A stretch of 64,000 nt of DNA, taken from NCBI RefSeq assembly GCF_005887615.1, contig NZ_VANS01000004.1, positions 299,591 to 363,590 on the forward strand, written 5' to 3'. The notes under the pieces were generated by a model. It saw nothing but the letters and a program-made list of their open reading frames with translations. It did not search any database and was not told where the DNA came from. Position 1 is the first letter of the stretch; the number at the start of each line of letters is the position of its first letter. Shown one piece after another: positions 25,241-34,443 of this stretch. The position numbers and the translations under genes are program-made. This DNA is from Sulfitobacter sabulilitoris. GTDB taxonomy: Bacteria > Pseudomonadota > Alphaproteobacteria > Rhodobacterales > Rhodobacteraceae.

Positions 25241-26244
25241 GCGCGGTCGTTTTCGATAACGTATCCATCGTCTTCGGCCAAAAGCCGCAAGCGGCGCTGC
25301 CGCTGATGGACGCGGGCCAGAACCGTCCCGAGATCAACGAGGCGACAGGGCAGGTGCTGGGCGTGCACAACTGCTCGCTGACGGTGGAAGAGGGTGAGAT
25401 CCTTGTTCTCATGGGGCTGTCGGGATCGGGCAAGTCGACGCTGCTGCGCGCGGTCAACGGGCTGAACCCGGTGGTTCGGGGCGATGTGCGGATCAAGGGC
25501 CCCGACGGGATGGTCTCGGTCACGCAGGCCAACGCCAAGACCCTGCGCGCCATCCGGCTCAGCCACGTGGCGATGGTGTTTCAGCAATTCGGGTTGCTGC
25601 CGTGGCGCACGGTGCGCGACAACGTGGGGCTGGGGCTTGAACTGGGCGGCATGCCGGCCCGGCACCGCATCGCCCGTGTGGATGAGGAACTCGCGCTTGT
25701 CGGGCTGGCCGATCGCGCCGATGCGCTTGTGGGCGAGTTGTCGGGCGGGATGCAGCAGCGTGTCGGCCTTGCGCGCGCCTTTGCCACCGACGCGCCGATC
25801 CTTTTGATGGACGAGCCGTTTTCGGCGCTGGACCCGCTGATCCGCAGCCGCTTGCAGGACGAGCTTCTTGATCTGCAGGCCAAGCGCAACCGCACGATCA
25901 TCTTTGTCAGTCACGATCTCGACGAGGCTTTCAAGATCGGCAACCGCATCGCCATCATGGAAGGCGGGCGGATCGTTCAATGCGGCACCCCGCGCGACAT
26001 CTTCACACATCCCGCGAATGAATATGTCGCGGAATTCGTGGCGCATATGAACCCTCTGGGCGTGCTGACGGCGCGCGATGTCATGGAGCAGGGCAACTGT
26101 GCCGGCCCCGCCATCGACGTGGAAACCCCGGTCCGCGACATCCTGCAGCAGATACAGTCAAACGACGCGCTGCTGGTCGAGGAGAACGGCGCACCCGTGG
26201 GCCAGGTGTCGCGCGAAAGCCTGCTGCGGCGCATTGCCGAGTGA
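25237..26244 (+). CDS. choV: Choline ABC transporter ATP-binding protein
   Basis: This 335-residue ATPase drives ChoXW. Motifs: Walker A GLSGSGKST, Q-loop VFQQFGLLPWRT, signature LSGGMQQR, Walker B ILLMDEPFSALDP and H-loop FVSHDLDEA. After the nucleotide-binding domain there is a CBS-like C-terminal tail (GVLTARDVM to GAPVGQVSRESLLRRI), as in ProV/OpuAA, where such domains sense ionic strength. It is coupled to choW by ATGA. Confidence 0.93.
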   Translation: MSAVVFDNVSIVFGQKPQAALPLMDAGQNRPEINEATGQVLGVHNCSLTVEEGEILVLMGLSGSGKSTLLRAVNGLNPVVRGDVRIKGPDGMVSVTQANAKTLRAIRLSHVAMVFQQFGLLPWRTVRDNVGLGLELGGMPARHRIARVDEELALVGLADRADALVGELSGGMQQRVGLARAFATDAPILLMDEPFSALDPLIRSRLQDELLDLQAKRNRTIIFVSHDLDEAFKIGNRIAIMEGGRIVQCGTPRDIFTHPANEYVAEFVAHMNPLGVLTARDVMEQGNCAGPAIDVETPVRDILQQIQSNDALLVEENGAPVGQVSRESLLRRIAE

Positions 26245-26260
26245 CGCAGCCCCGGCAACA

Positions 26261-26290
26261 GGGCCGACGACGACCTGCCGTCGCCGGCCC
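26261..26290. terminator. Hairpin between choV and the convergent ASPIC-fusion gene
   Basis: GGGCCGACGACG (26261-26272) and CGTCGCCGGCCC (26279-26290) pair in 11 of 12 positions around a 6-nt loop, 17 nt after choV. No T-run. It lies between two convergent genes. Confidence 0.5.
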
Positions 26291-26378
26291 ATTCCGCTCA
26301 CCATAGGATCGCATCCGACCGCAGCCATGCGCGCAGCCGCGCGATGCACCACAGCCATCGACGCCCGGCAGTCGCGGG

Positions 26379-29300
26379 TCAGCGCCGCGTGACCGTGTAA
26401 AGCGCCCCTGCCTGCAACGGACCCTCGATCACCGTGGTCTGGCCGTCGGGCCAGGTGATCTCGGCCCGGGTTGCGGCGTCTTGATCCCCCAGCCCGAAAT
26501 GCACGCGCGGCGCGTCAAACGACATGAACCCGCCGCCAAGCACGATTTCGCGGGACTGGATGCGCGGACTGTCGTCGGCAAGCCGCAGGTGTGCGCCGAT
26601 CCCGTCGCGGTTGCCGACGTGGTCGCGCAATTCAAAGGCGATGGCCCCACCTGTCTGGCCCGCGTTCCGAAACAGCACAAGCGGCCCGTTGACCGGATGG
26701 GTGACCATGTCCAGATCGCCGTCGTTGTCGATGTCAAAGGCGGTGGCGGCGGCCGTCATCAGGTAATCCTCAAGCCCGAAGGGGCCGGAGGCCTCGGTGA
26801 AGGTGCCATCGCCATTGTTATGAAAAAACAGGTTCGAGGGCGAAACCTCGTTCGGGACCCAGGTGCCGTTGACGATATAGACGTCCTGCCAGCCGTCATT
26901 GTCGAAATCCGCGATCTTGGTGTCCCAGCTCCAGCCGCCGACCTCAAGCCCGCGGGCCTCGGCCGTGTCGGTGTAGCTGTCGCCGTCGCCCTCCCGCTCC
27001 AACAGCACGTTGGACCGCAGGATCTGCGGTACGGCGGCGTCGCTCTCGGCGGCGGTGATCGGGCGCGCGGGCAGGAAGTGCAGGTCGCAATAGCTGCGGG
27101 CACGCGGCTCGCCCAGGGGGATCAGCTTGCAAATCGCCGCATCGTTGCGCTGGATCGCCAGATCCTTGACCAGCATCGCCTTGCATTCGGCCTGCGCCCG
27201 GCCCGCCAGGGTCTGACACTTGCCGGCGTAGGTCGGGTCGAACTGGTTGCCGGATTTGTACCAGCGCTTGATGTCCATGTTGGCGGCGCAGGTGGCCTTG
27301 GCCTGCGCGTCGGCGATCGCGTCGCAATAGTGCGACAGCGGTTGCATCTTGAGCGTATCGGACACGCCCGAAGATCGCCCGGCAATCTGCGCGAAGTACA
27401 GGTCGGGCGTGCCGTCGTTCAGCAGGTCCGCGGTCTTGATCGACATGGTGGTCGTCGTGGTGTGGGGCAGGCGCGCGTCGGCATGGGTGATGGCGGTGAA
27501 CCCGCCCGCACCATCGCCCAAGTAGACATAGTCCGGGACCTCGAAATCGTTGCCGACCAGCAGATCGGCGGTGCCGTTGCCATCGATGTCCGAAAACAGG
27601 ATCGACAGGGTCTCGCCGGGGATGCCGGGCAGGGCGGTGGTGCGCGTGCCGAATGTGCCGCCCCCGCTGGCGGCGTCGTTCCACAGGATCGCGTTGCGGC
27701 TTTCCTCGCCGGGGACACGGCGATACCAGCCAGCGGCCCAGTTTCCCAAGGCGAGATCCAGATCGCCGTCGCGGTCCGCATCCGCGAGACTGAGCGCGAG
27801 GCTGAGCACATGATCGTCCGGCATGGCAATGCGGGTCGGCGCGCCCGCGAATTGGCCCAAGCGGTTGCGCCAGACGAAATTGCCTTCGCGGTACGTGGCA
27901 AGGATCAGATCGCGCCAGCCGTCATTGTCGACATCGGCCAGCACCGCGTTGAACACCGGCAGTCGGGTCAAGGGGCCAAGATCAAGCGCGACGCGGGAAA
28001 ATTGGCCCGTGCCGTCGTTTTCGTAAAGATACAGACCCGCTTCGGTCGAGGCGACGACGAGGTCGAGGTCGCCGTCACGGTCGATGTCGCCCGAAGCGAG
28101 GCTGCGGCCTTCCCAGAACGGCGGCCACATGTCGGCAAAGGAAAACTCCAAAGGTTTGTCGATGCCAACCTGAAGCGCTTCGATCCGGGTGAAGGGGGTG
28201 GCATCGGCAGGCGATCGTGCGGCAAAGGGGGTGGCGGTGACGGTGATCTGCGGTTCGGGATCGGCGGTCGTGGTGGCGGCCTGCGCCGCCCAGGGCATGT
28301 GGGCGGAGGGCCGTGCATCGCCCAAGAGCATCCTCAGCGCCCGGTCGCTCTGCCAGGTGTGATAGCCCTGCGCGCCCAGTCCCGCGACAACACCGAGCGC
28401 CAGCACCGCGCCGGCCATCATCCAGGCCGCGCGCCCGCCCATGGCCTGTGCAACGATGAAGAACGAGTAGACGCTGAAGCTGCCGAGGGTGAACAGCAGC
28501 GCCATCACATAGCCCTGTTCAAGGCCCGCCGTGAGCAATGCGCCGGTCACGACCACGTCAAAGGCGATGGGCACCGGCAGGAACAGCCCGACCACGGCGA
28601 TGGCCAGCAGCGCCAGCAGCGAGAATTCCAGCCCGAGGATCAGGCCCTGCGGCAGCAGCGTGGCGGCCGTCGCGCCAAGGAGCCCCGCAAGCAGCATCAG
28701 CGGCACCGTCATGCGCAGAATGTACCACAGGTTTCGCAGGTAGCTGCCGATCACCGCCCGTGCGGCTTTGACCACGTGTTCGGGGCGCGCGTCATCGGCC
28801 GCCGGCGCGCTTTGGGTCAGCGCCGCGCCTAGGGTCCAGTCCTGCGTCGGCAAGGTGATCGCGGGGCCGGGTGCGATTTCGCGCCGCGGCAGAGTCCGGC
28901 AGATCAGCGGCACCGCCAGCAGGATCACCACAAGGCTGAACGCGATCTTGGTCAGCGCCATGTAGACCGGCAGCAGCGAAAACAGCATCGTCAGGACGAC
29001 GACATTGAGCGTAGGCGAGGCGATCATCGCCGCCAGCGTGGTTTCGGCGCGCAATCCGCCAGTGTACATGCCGCGCGCGATCGGTGCGGCGCAGTTGACG
29101 CAGACACCCAGCGGCGTGCCGATCACCATCCCCAGCAGCGCGTTGGAAAACCCCCCGCGAAAGCTTTTGGTGCGCAGATAGGACAGCGCGGTCAGGAATG
29201 CGGCGGCAAACAGCACGCCAAAGGTCATGCCCTTGAGGTTGGTGTCGATCCAGTTGAGCGTGGTCCAGAAGATCCGCTCGGCCAGACCCATGCCGGCATC

Positions 29301-29480
29301 GACCGCGAATTTCGCCTCGAAGCTCAGCGAATCCTCAAGCTGGATCGCGCCGGACATGACCGCTTTTTCATCGAGGCTGGGATAGCGCGACCCGGTCCAG
29401 AACAGGTAGGCCAGAACGACGATGAGCAGCAGTGCGAGGAAAAAGCGTTTCTGAAAGGGGGGGATGATGAACTTGGTCAA
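26379..29480 (-). CDS. Permease fused to FG-GAP propeller and UnbV/ASPIC domain (CRTAC1-like)
   Basis: This 1,033-residue protein is a fusion. Residues ~10-450 form a polytopic permease of the DUF318/YraQ-like type, with LGMVIGTPLGVCVNCAAPIARGMY and ASPTLNVVVLTMLFSL as conserved segments. The remainder is predicted extracytoplasmic: seven FG-GAP/VCBS-type repeats with calcium-binding motifs (DIDRDGDLDLVVAS, DVDNDGWRDLILAT, DADRDGDLDLALGN, DIDGNGTADLLVGN, DLLNDGTPDLYFAQ, DFDNDGWQDVYIVN, DIDNDGDLDMVTHP), a cysteine-rich insert between the fifth and sixth (about eight cysteines), and a C-terminal ASPIC domain (GIGAHLRL to FGLGD). The TTG start at 29480 follows AGGAAAGG and overlaps the upstream gene's stop (TTGA). 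Function unknown. Confidence 0.8.
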   Translation of the reverse strand: MTKFIIPPFQKRFFLALLLIVVLAYLFWTGSRYPSLDEKAVMSGAIQLEDSLSFEAKFAVDAGMGLAERIFWTTLNWIDTNLKGMTFGVLFAAAFLTALSYLRTKSFRGGFSNALLGMVIGTPLGVCVNCAAPIARGMYTGGLRAETTLAAMIASPTLNVVVLTMLFSLLPVYMALTKIAFSLVVILLAVPLICRTLPRREIAPGPAITLPTQDWTLGAALTQSAPAADDARPEHVVKAARAVIGSYLRNLWYILRMTVPLMLLAGLLGATAATLLPQGLILGLEFSLLALLAIAVVGLFLPVPIAFDVVVTGALLTAGLEQGYVMALLFTLGSFSVYSFFIVAQAMGGRAAWMMAGAVLALGVVAGLGAQGYHTWQSDRALRMLLGDARPSAHMPWAAQAATTTADPEPQITVTATPFAARSPADATPFTRIEALQVGIDKPLEFSFADMWPPFWEGRSLASGDIDRDGDLDLVVASTEAGLYLYENDGTGQFSRVALDLGPLTRLPVFNAVLADVDNDGWRDLILATYREGNFVWRNRLGQFAGAPTRIAMPDDHVLSLALSLADADRDGDLDLALGNWAAGWYRRVPGEESRNAILWNDAASGGGTFGTRTTALPGIPGETLSILFSDIDGNGTADLLVGNDFEVPDYVYLGDGAGGFTAITHADARLPHTTTTTMSIKTADLLNDGTPDLYFAQIAGRSSGVSDTLKMQPLSHYCDAIADAQAKATCAANMDIKRWYKSGNQFDPTYAGKCQTLAGRAQAECKAMLVKDLAIQRNDAAICKLIPLGEPRARSYCDLHFLPARPITAAESDAAVPQILRSNVLLEREGDGDSYTDTAEARGLEVGGWSWDTKIADFDNDGWQDVYIVNGTWVPNEVSPSNLFFHNNGDGTFTEASGPFGLEDYLMTAAATAFDIDNDGDLDMVTHPVNGPLVLFRNAGQTGGAIAFELRDHVGNRDGIGAHLRLADDSPRIQSREIVLGGGFMSFDAPRVHFGLGDQDAATRAEITWPDGQTTVIEGPLQAGALYTVTRR

Positions 29481-30430
29481 GGGCGCGCCCTTTCCTGGAT
29501 CTTGGCCCACCAGTATTCGATGCCGAGCCGAGCATGAATTTGCGTCCTGGCCTCGGGCGCGTCGAAACGCGATGCGAGCGCCGAGTGCCAGTCCGCGAGC
29601 TTCCGCCGGGTGAGGTCTTCCGGCCTCCAGTCGGGCACAAAGGCAACGGGCAGGTCCGCGTAGGCACTTGCGGTCGGGCTCGACCTTATGATCGGCGCTG
29701 ATCCATGCAGAAGTGTTTGCCACGCTTTCGGAGAGGGATCGAGCCCACCGCCTTCGGCACAGATGACAAAGGCGTGGTCTTGCATCAGGGCGAGGAAATC
29801 GGCCTCGGTGACTTCTTCTTCCAAGACAGTGCACCAATCCGCCCAGTGCTCTCGCGCGGTTTGCGTGATCCGCTTTCGGGCGTCCCACTGCGCCCCGCTT
29901 CGAACCCGATGCCCGCACAGAACCCTGATGGGCCGTTCGCTGAACGGTATATGAGGCGGAATCGCGATCCAGTCGGTGGCTTCGGGATCAGGAAAGACCA
30001 TCCCCAGCGGCAAGGGAGACATCTTCGAATTCGTGGCATCGTCGAGATTTTCGACGAACCAGTGCGTCAGGCCCGGTGCCGCTAGAATGGCGTCAACGGC
30101 GCCCGGACAGGTGTCCGCAAAGCTGTTCCAGCGTGCGTCGATCTGGTTGGGCAGCGTGACGTCTTCCGAACCGCTGACCAGAACGAAGCTGTCCTCGAGC
30201 AGTGGAAGTACCTGTTCGACGAACCCCTTGAGCGCGACCGCCGGCGATCTCAGGGACAAGTAGACATGCCTGGGTGCCCGCGTTTCGACCCGGCGCACAA
30301 GATGCGTTTGCGGTTGCGCCGTATCGCTTAGAAACACCCAGTCGCAGCGCGCGGCGATGCCGGTCAGGACGTAGGCGTCGGCACCGAGGTTCTTTGGAAA
30401 CAGACGTGTCGACTGGACATTCAGGTGCAT
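29477..30430 (-). CDS. Exostosin-like glycosyltransferase-like protein
   Basis: This 317-residue cytoplasmic protein ends in a region like exostosin/GT47-type transferases: DHAFVICAEGGGLDPSPKAWQTLLHGSAPII, with the pattern 'acidic-GGG-x-D-S/P...aromatic-L-x-G-x-P/A-I-I'. Its N-terminal half contains VFLSDTAQPQTH and LVSGSEDVTLP. The glycosyltransferase call is moderate. It lies between a sulfotransferase gene and the permease-ASPIC fusion, overlapping the latter's TTG start, so the three probably form one unit modifying an extracellular product. Confidence 0.55.
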   Translation of the reverse strand: MHLNVQSTRLFPKNLGADAYVLTGIAARCDWVFLSDTAQPQTHLVRRVETRAPRHVYLSLRSPAVALKGFVEQVLPLLEDSFVLVSGSEDVTLPNQIDARWNSFADTCPGAVDAILAAPGLTHWFVENLDDATNSKMSPLPLGMVFPDPEATDWIAIPPHIPFSERPIRVLCGHRVRSGAQWDARKRITQTAREHWADWCTVLEEEVTEADFLALMQDHAFVICAEGGGLDPSPKAWQTLLHGSAPIIRSSPTASAYADLPVAFVPDWRPEDLTRRKLADWHSALASRFDAPEARTQIHARLGIEYWWAKIQERARP

Positions 30431-30461
30431 GGGGGCTCAAAACTTCTGAAGCAGTGGTACG

Positions 30462-31328
30462 TCATGCATTGAAAAGGCTTCGGTGCGATGGAGCCTTTGC
30501 GCCGGTTTCCAGGGCGTAGCCGAAGCCTTGGGCGATGTCCTTGCACAATGACCAGACCGGCGCGATGCGGGGGTCGTCATCGTCGAAGGCCCGGCGGCGC
30601 GCGGGGTCCAGGATGGGCCGGATCAACTGCTCTTGTCCAACGCCGATGAAGCCCGACAGCCTGAACGCAAACCCTGACCAATCATCGAAAATATCCTCGT
30701 AGCAGACGGAAAGCACACGACCGGCGATGTCGGGATCGCGCGTCAGGCGGGCAACCGCCCCGACCTGGTAGGCCCACGACACGGCATTGTCGAGCGTGGC
30801 TTCGTCGCAGTCGTAGTCCCCGGGCGCGATGTTCAGCGCGTGGTAGGCGGCCTTGAGCACCATCGCCCCGACGCGATGGCGTGGGTCCGAGGTCACGTGC
30901 CGGTTGCGCAGACAACAGGTGACCGGATGCCGCAGGAGATGAACGACCCGCGCGTTTGGAAAGGCGTGCAGCACCTCCGGCAGGATGAACATCGTCTCGG
31001 GCAGCTTCCAGCCCCAATGCGCGCCAACCTGTCCGCCGGCCCGGTCCAGGATGGCGCGGGCGCAGTCCCGCAGTGTGCTTTCTACGTCTTCGGCCTGCCG
31101 CGTGTCGATCGGCGCGCCCGTCGCCATTTTTTCCAACGCGATCTCGTATATCGGGTCGCGCCACTCCATTGAATCGTTGGTCGGGTTGATATCGGTGCCC
31201 AGAAAGACCCCGGCATCCATCGCGATCTTGCTGACCAGTCGAGTCCCGCTCCCGCCGCGGCCGACGAAAATCACCGGCGCATCCAGCCGATGATCACTTG
31301 AACGCCGAACAGATCCGGTTGCGAGCAT
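30462..31328 (-). CDS. Sulfotransferase-family protein
   Basis: This ~288-residue protein transfers sulfate from PAPS if it follows its family. The 5'-phosphosulfate loop is VIFVGRGGSGTRLVSK near the N-terminus and the 3'-phosphate region is ARVVHLLRHPVTCCLRN. The protein then continues with a helical part (VCYEDIFDDW is a typical family segment). ATG 31328 (MLATGSVRR) is preferred over an upstream candidate at 31382 because the conserved region starts soon after it. The acceptor is unknown; the neighbouring exostosin-like gene suggests a glycan. Confidence 0.75.
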   Translation of the reverse strand: MLATGSVRRSSDHRLDAPVIFVGRGGSGTRLVSKIAMDAGVFLGTDINPTNDSMEWRDPIYEIALEKMATGAPIDTRQAEDVESTLRDCARAILDRAGGQVGAHWGWKLPETMFILPEVLHAFPNARVVHLLRHPVTCCLRNRHVTSDPRHRVGAMVLKAAYHALNIAPGDYDCDEATLDNAVSWAYQVGAVARLTRDPDIAGRVLSVCYEDIFDDWSGFAFRLSGFIGVGQEQLIRPILDPARRRAFDDDDPRIAPVWSLCKDIAQGFGYALETGAKAPSHRSLFNA

Positions 31329-31443
31329 TGGACGCGATCCCTGAAGTGACAAGTACACCTTGTATCCCGCCAGAAAACACAAGCGGGATCAAGGGCATTT
31401 CATTTGGTCGCAGATCCGCTCTGGCGCGTCGATCAGGTTTCGG

Positions 31444-32622
31444 TCACTCCAGATTGAGCGCGGTTTCCAGAGTTTCCACTCGCCCGTGCAACTGCTCGAT
31501 ATAGATATGTGCATGTTCCAGTTCGTTGAGCATGCGCAGCATCTTTTCGGTCATGTTGATCGGATCGCCGACCAGGGTCGGTCCAACGGCGGGCAGATGC
31601 TTGTTCTGCCACATCTCTTTGGCGTGTTCGGCAATGGACGGTACGGTATAGACCTCCGGATCGAACACCGCGTCGCATGGCGTGCTGGAACAGGCGCCGC
31701 TGCCGCCCGTGGTCAAGGACCCCGACAGGATCAGATCGCCATTTGCCGACAGGTCGAACGGAAAATTGGACGTGCTCGAATTCAGGCTGTCGTCGATGAT
31801 GAAACGCTGGCCAGCGCGCATTTCCCATAGGATCGTAGGAAAGGCCGAGTTCCCCATCTCGATCGCCGGATCGCCCTTATTCTCCATTTTCAGCATCACA
31901 CGTTTTTGCTGTGTCGCGCTGTTTTCAGAAAGCCTCATCTGTGCCGTGCCATCGGTCGAAGCCAGGTGGACAGAGGCCTGCGGGCTTTGTGTTCCGAACC
32001 CGATGTCACCGTTCGTATTCACGAAAAGGCTGTTGGTCGGCGCGCTTGGCTTGATCTTGAACGGCAACCTGGATCCGTTGGTTACATCGCGGACAAAAAA
32101 GTTGGTTTCATTGCCGGCGATGTCCCAGGTCTGCGGCGTAAAGCCGGAGGAGCCATCCTGCTCAAGACGGATGGTCGGACTGTCGCCGTCGACGATATGC
32201 GCTTCGACCACCGGATTGCTGGTGCCAAGGCCAATTTGCCCCGAGTCTTCGACATAGAGCGAATTGCTGGGTGCGCTCGCTTCGATGGTGAAGGGCGTCC
32301 TGCCGCCATCAATATCGTCGATCGAGAACTTGTTTTGCCCGCCGTTCGAGCTGTCGTTGAAGGTCAACTGCCAGTCATTGGTCGGAAAGCTGCCGGTACT
32401 GGATGTATCCTGCGCCTTGATGCGCAAGTTGTTTTCCTTGAGCCTCAGGGTGTCGAAGCCAAAGCTTTCGCCGTTCACGCAATCCTGTCCGATACAAGCG
32501 CTGCCATCGACGATCAGGTCGTCGAGAATTTGCTGATCGGCCTGCGCCAATGTACCCATCAGGCCAAGGGCCGTGGTGCCAAGCACCTTTGCTGCGGATG
32601 AAAGTCTAAAATAATGTGCCAT
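31444..32622 (-). CDS. Secreted tail-fibre-like protein with S74-chaperone-like C-terminus
   Basis: This 392-residue protein has a signal peptide (SSAAKVLGTTALGLMGTLAQA, cleavage near residue 28). The middle consists of loose repeats (PFTIEASAPSNSLYVEDSGQIGLGTSNP and PFKIKPSAPTNSLFVNTNGDIGFGTQSP are clearly related, in pieces), as in beta-rich fibre shafts. The C-terminus (HAKEMWQNKHLPAVGP, then MTEKMLRMLNELEHAHIYIEQLHGRVETLETAL) resembles the end of intramolecular trimerisation/chaperone tails, with a coiled-coil finish. The catalytic residues of S74 self-cleavage cannot be identified. It is not in a prophage context. A surface fibre is the best guess. Confidence 0.6.
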   Translation of the reverse strand: MAHYFRLSSAAKVLGTTALGLMGTLAQADQQILDDLIVDGSACIGQDCVNGESFGFDTLRLKENNLRIKAQDTSSTGSFPTNDWQLTFNDSSNGGQNKFSIDDIDGGRTPFTIEASAPSNSLYVEDSGQIGLGTSNPVVEAHIVDGDSPTIRLEQDGSSGFTPQTWDIAGNETNFFVRDVTNGSRLPFKIKPSAPTNSLFVNTNGDIGFGTQSPQASVHLASTDGTAQMRLSENSATQQKRVMLKMENKGDPAIEMGNSAFPTILWEMRAGQRFIIDDSLNSSTSNFPFDLSANGDLILSGSLTTGGSGACSSTPCDAVFDPEVYTVPSIAEHAKEMWQNKHLPAVGPTLVGDPINMTEKMLRMLNELEHAHIYIEQLHGRVETLETALNLE

Positions 32623-32663
32623 GTCGCACTCTCCCTTTGAAATATGACCCCGTTGGCCGGGGT

Positions 32664-33086
32664 TCAGCCGTTGTCTTCTTTGATGTCGTCCGGCGTGATG
32701 ATCGCTCCGCGCGACACTTCGAAATACCCCGATGCATAGAAAGGCACCGCTGCGGTATCGCGCGCGTCGTCGCCGCGGCCGTTGTCGATCTGGTTGACGA
32801 TCTTGCTTTGCTCTTCGGTCGCCGCGCGCAACTCATAGCGATAAATGCCGTCCAGCGCATCGGCGCGGTCGAGTTCGAACACAGGTGTGCCCGTGGGCGC
32901 GTGAATGTCGGTGATCTTGCCGTTGGGCGCGGCCACGACCAGGGTCGCATTGCTCAGCCCGATCCAGTTTTCGAACCAGATGGCGTTGGAATTGTGTTGT
33001 TGCACGGGGTCGGCGGCCAGAGCGCCGGATGCGGTTACCACGGACAACAACAAGGTCACAGCCAACGGTTTGAATTGAAACGGCAT
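32664..33086 (-). CDS. Small secreted protein of unknown function
   Basis: This 140-residue protein has a clear signal peptide (FKPLAVTLLLSVVTASGALAA, cleavage near residue 25). The mature part is mixed beta (AIWFENWIGLSNATLVVAAPNGKITDI) ending in an acidic tail (TPDDIKEDNG). ATG 33086 is preferred: an AGGGGG lies about 4-9 nt upstream. It lies 41 nt upstream of the fibre-like gene, so the two probably act together. I do not recognise the family. Confidence 0.6.
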   Translation of the reverse strand: MPFQFKPLAVTLLLSVVTASGALAADPVQQHNSNAIWFENWIGLSNATLVVAAPNGKITDIHAPTGTPVFELDRADALDGIYRYELRAATEEQSKIVNQIDNGRGDDARDTAAVPFYASGYFEVSRGAIITPDDIKEDNG

Positions 33087-33207
33087 GGAACCCCCTGCTT
33101 GCTGATAACGGCATGGGCGTACCCGAACGGACGCGCAAGATTGCGTCAAAAAATTGCCAATGCACTTCCGCTATTACTACATTTTTCGAAAATCGCTAAG
33201 CAGATTA

Positions 33208-34443
33208 TTAACGAATATCGAAAACAATCGCGTCCTCTTGCGCCTTTTGCCAGGCCTGAGTGGCGCGTGACTGGGCCTCGTTGATCTGCTCCGGGGTCAT
33301 TTTGCGGCGCAGGGCGCTGCTGCTCAGGGTCGCGTCCGGCAGGCCGGCCGTGGCCGCCAGAACCAGCCACATCTGACCCAGAACATAGTCCTGCGGAACG
33401 CCCAGCCCGCGCACGTAGAGCAGCCCGAGGTTGGTCATCGACGGTGCATGGCCACGATCGGCTGCCGCCTGGAAAAGACGCGCGGCCTGTGCCCAATGGG
33501 GCGGCTGCGGGGCCTCGGCACTGACCAGCGCCCAGCCAAGTTGAAATTGGGCCACCGGGTCGCCTGTCCGCGCCATCCGCGCCACACCGGACAGCATGCC
33601 GGGATCCAGCGGTTGCAAGCGGGCATCATAGACAAAGGCCTGCGCCGCGTCGGCCTCTGTCCGTTCCAGTTCCCCCGCCATCCGATAAAGGCGCGCGGCT
33701 TCGTCGTCGCTCTGGGGCACGCCAAATCCGTTTTCATACATCACGCCAAGGTTGGTCATGGCCGTGCCAAGCCCCTGATCCGCCGCGGCGGCAAACAGCT
33801 TGGCCGCGCGGTCGTAATCCTGCGGCGCGCCGGTGCCGCGGACGTAGAGCAGCCCGAGGTTGTTTTGCGCGCGCGGGTGCCCGACAGCAGCCGGAGCCTC
33901 GTAGAGCTGAAGGGCGCGCGCGGTGTCCTGTGTCACGCCGTTGCCGTTCTGGAACAGCACGCCCAGGCTGACGGCGGCATCCATATGGCCGGCGTCGGCG
34001 GCTTGCGCATACAACGCGGCGGCCTGTTCGGGATCCGACGGCTCCAGCACTGCCGCGAGGTCGAAGATATGGTCCGGGTCGCCCTGTGCCGCGGCGGCCT
34101 CCAGCCAATGACGCGCGCGATCGGGGTCGTGTTCATATCCGAGACCGGAGTGATAATAGCGGCCCAACCTGTTCTGAGCTTCGGCATCGCCGGCCTCTGC
34201 GGCGCGTCCGAACCACTGCGCCGCCGTGGCAAAGTTCTGCAAGACGCCGTCGCCGTCATGGTAGCGCTGCCCCAGTTTGCGCTGCGCCAGCGGACCGCCC
34301 GCCGTGGCCGCGGCGATCAGGTCGTCCAGCGGCGCGGCCTCCACCACCTGCGCCAGGCCGGCCGGGGCGGGCAGGGTGATCAGCAAGGTCAGGGCCAAGG
34401 CACGGGCGCGTGCCAGCCCGGCATTCAGCATCGCGGCCCTCAT
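33208..34443 (-). CDS. Sel1-repeat (TPR-like) secreted protein, 411 residues
   Basis: The protein has a signal peptide (ALALTLLITLPAPAGLAQ) followed by at least seven Sel1-like repeats, each with a pattern such as AAAQWFGRAAEAGDAEAQNRLGRYYHSG or ARALQLYEAPAAVGHPRAQNNLGLLYVRG. Sel1 proteins are periplasmic or secreted scaffolds for protein-protein contact. The last repeat carries YVRGLGVPQDYVLGQMWLVLAA. It is the second of two adjacent Sel1 genes and overlaps the first by 4 nt (ATGA). Confidence 0.88.
   Translation of the reverse strand: MRAAMLNAGLARARALALTLLITLPAPAGLAQVVEAAPLDDLIAAATAGGPLAQRKLGQRYHDGDGVLQNFATAAQWFGRAAEAGDAEAQNRLGRYYHSGLGYEHDPDRARHWLEAAAAQGDPDHIFDLAAVLEPSDPEQAAALYAQAADAGHMDAAVSLGVLFQNGNGVTQDTARALQLYEAPAAVGHPRAQNNLGLLYVRGTGAPQDYDRAAKLFAAAADQGLGTAMTNLGVMYENGFGVPQSDDEAARLYRMAGELERTEADAAQAFVYDARLQPLDPGMLSGVARMARTGDPVAQFQLGWALVSAEAPQPPHWAQAARLFQAAADRGHAPSMTNLGLLYVRGLGVPQDYVLGQMWLVLAATAGLPDATLSSSALRRKMTPEQINEAQSRATQAWQKAQEDAIVFDIR

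Noticed and set aside
26481..28832. A 783-codon plus-strand frame opposite the ASPIC fusion
   Set aside because: Antisense shadow; the minus-strand frame carries clear FG-GAP motifs.
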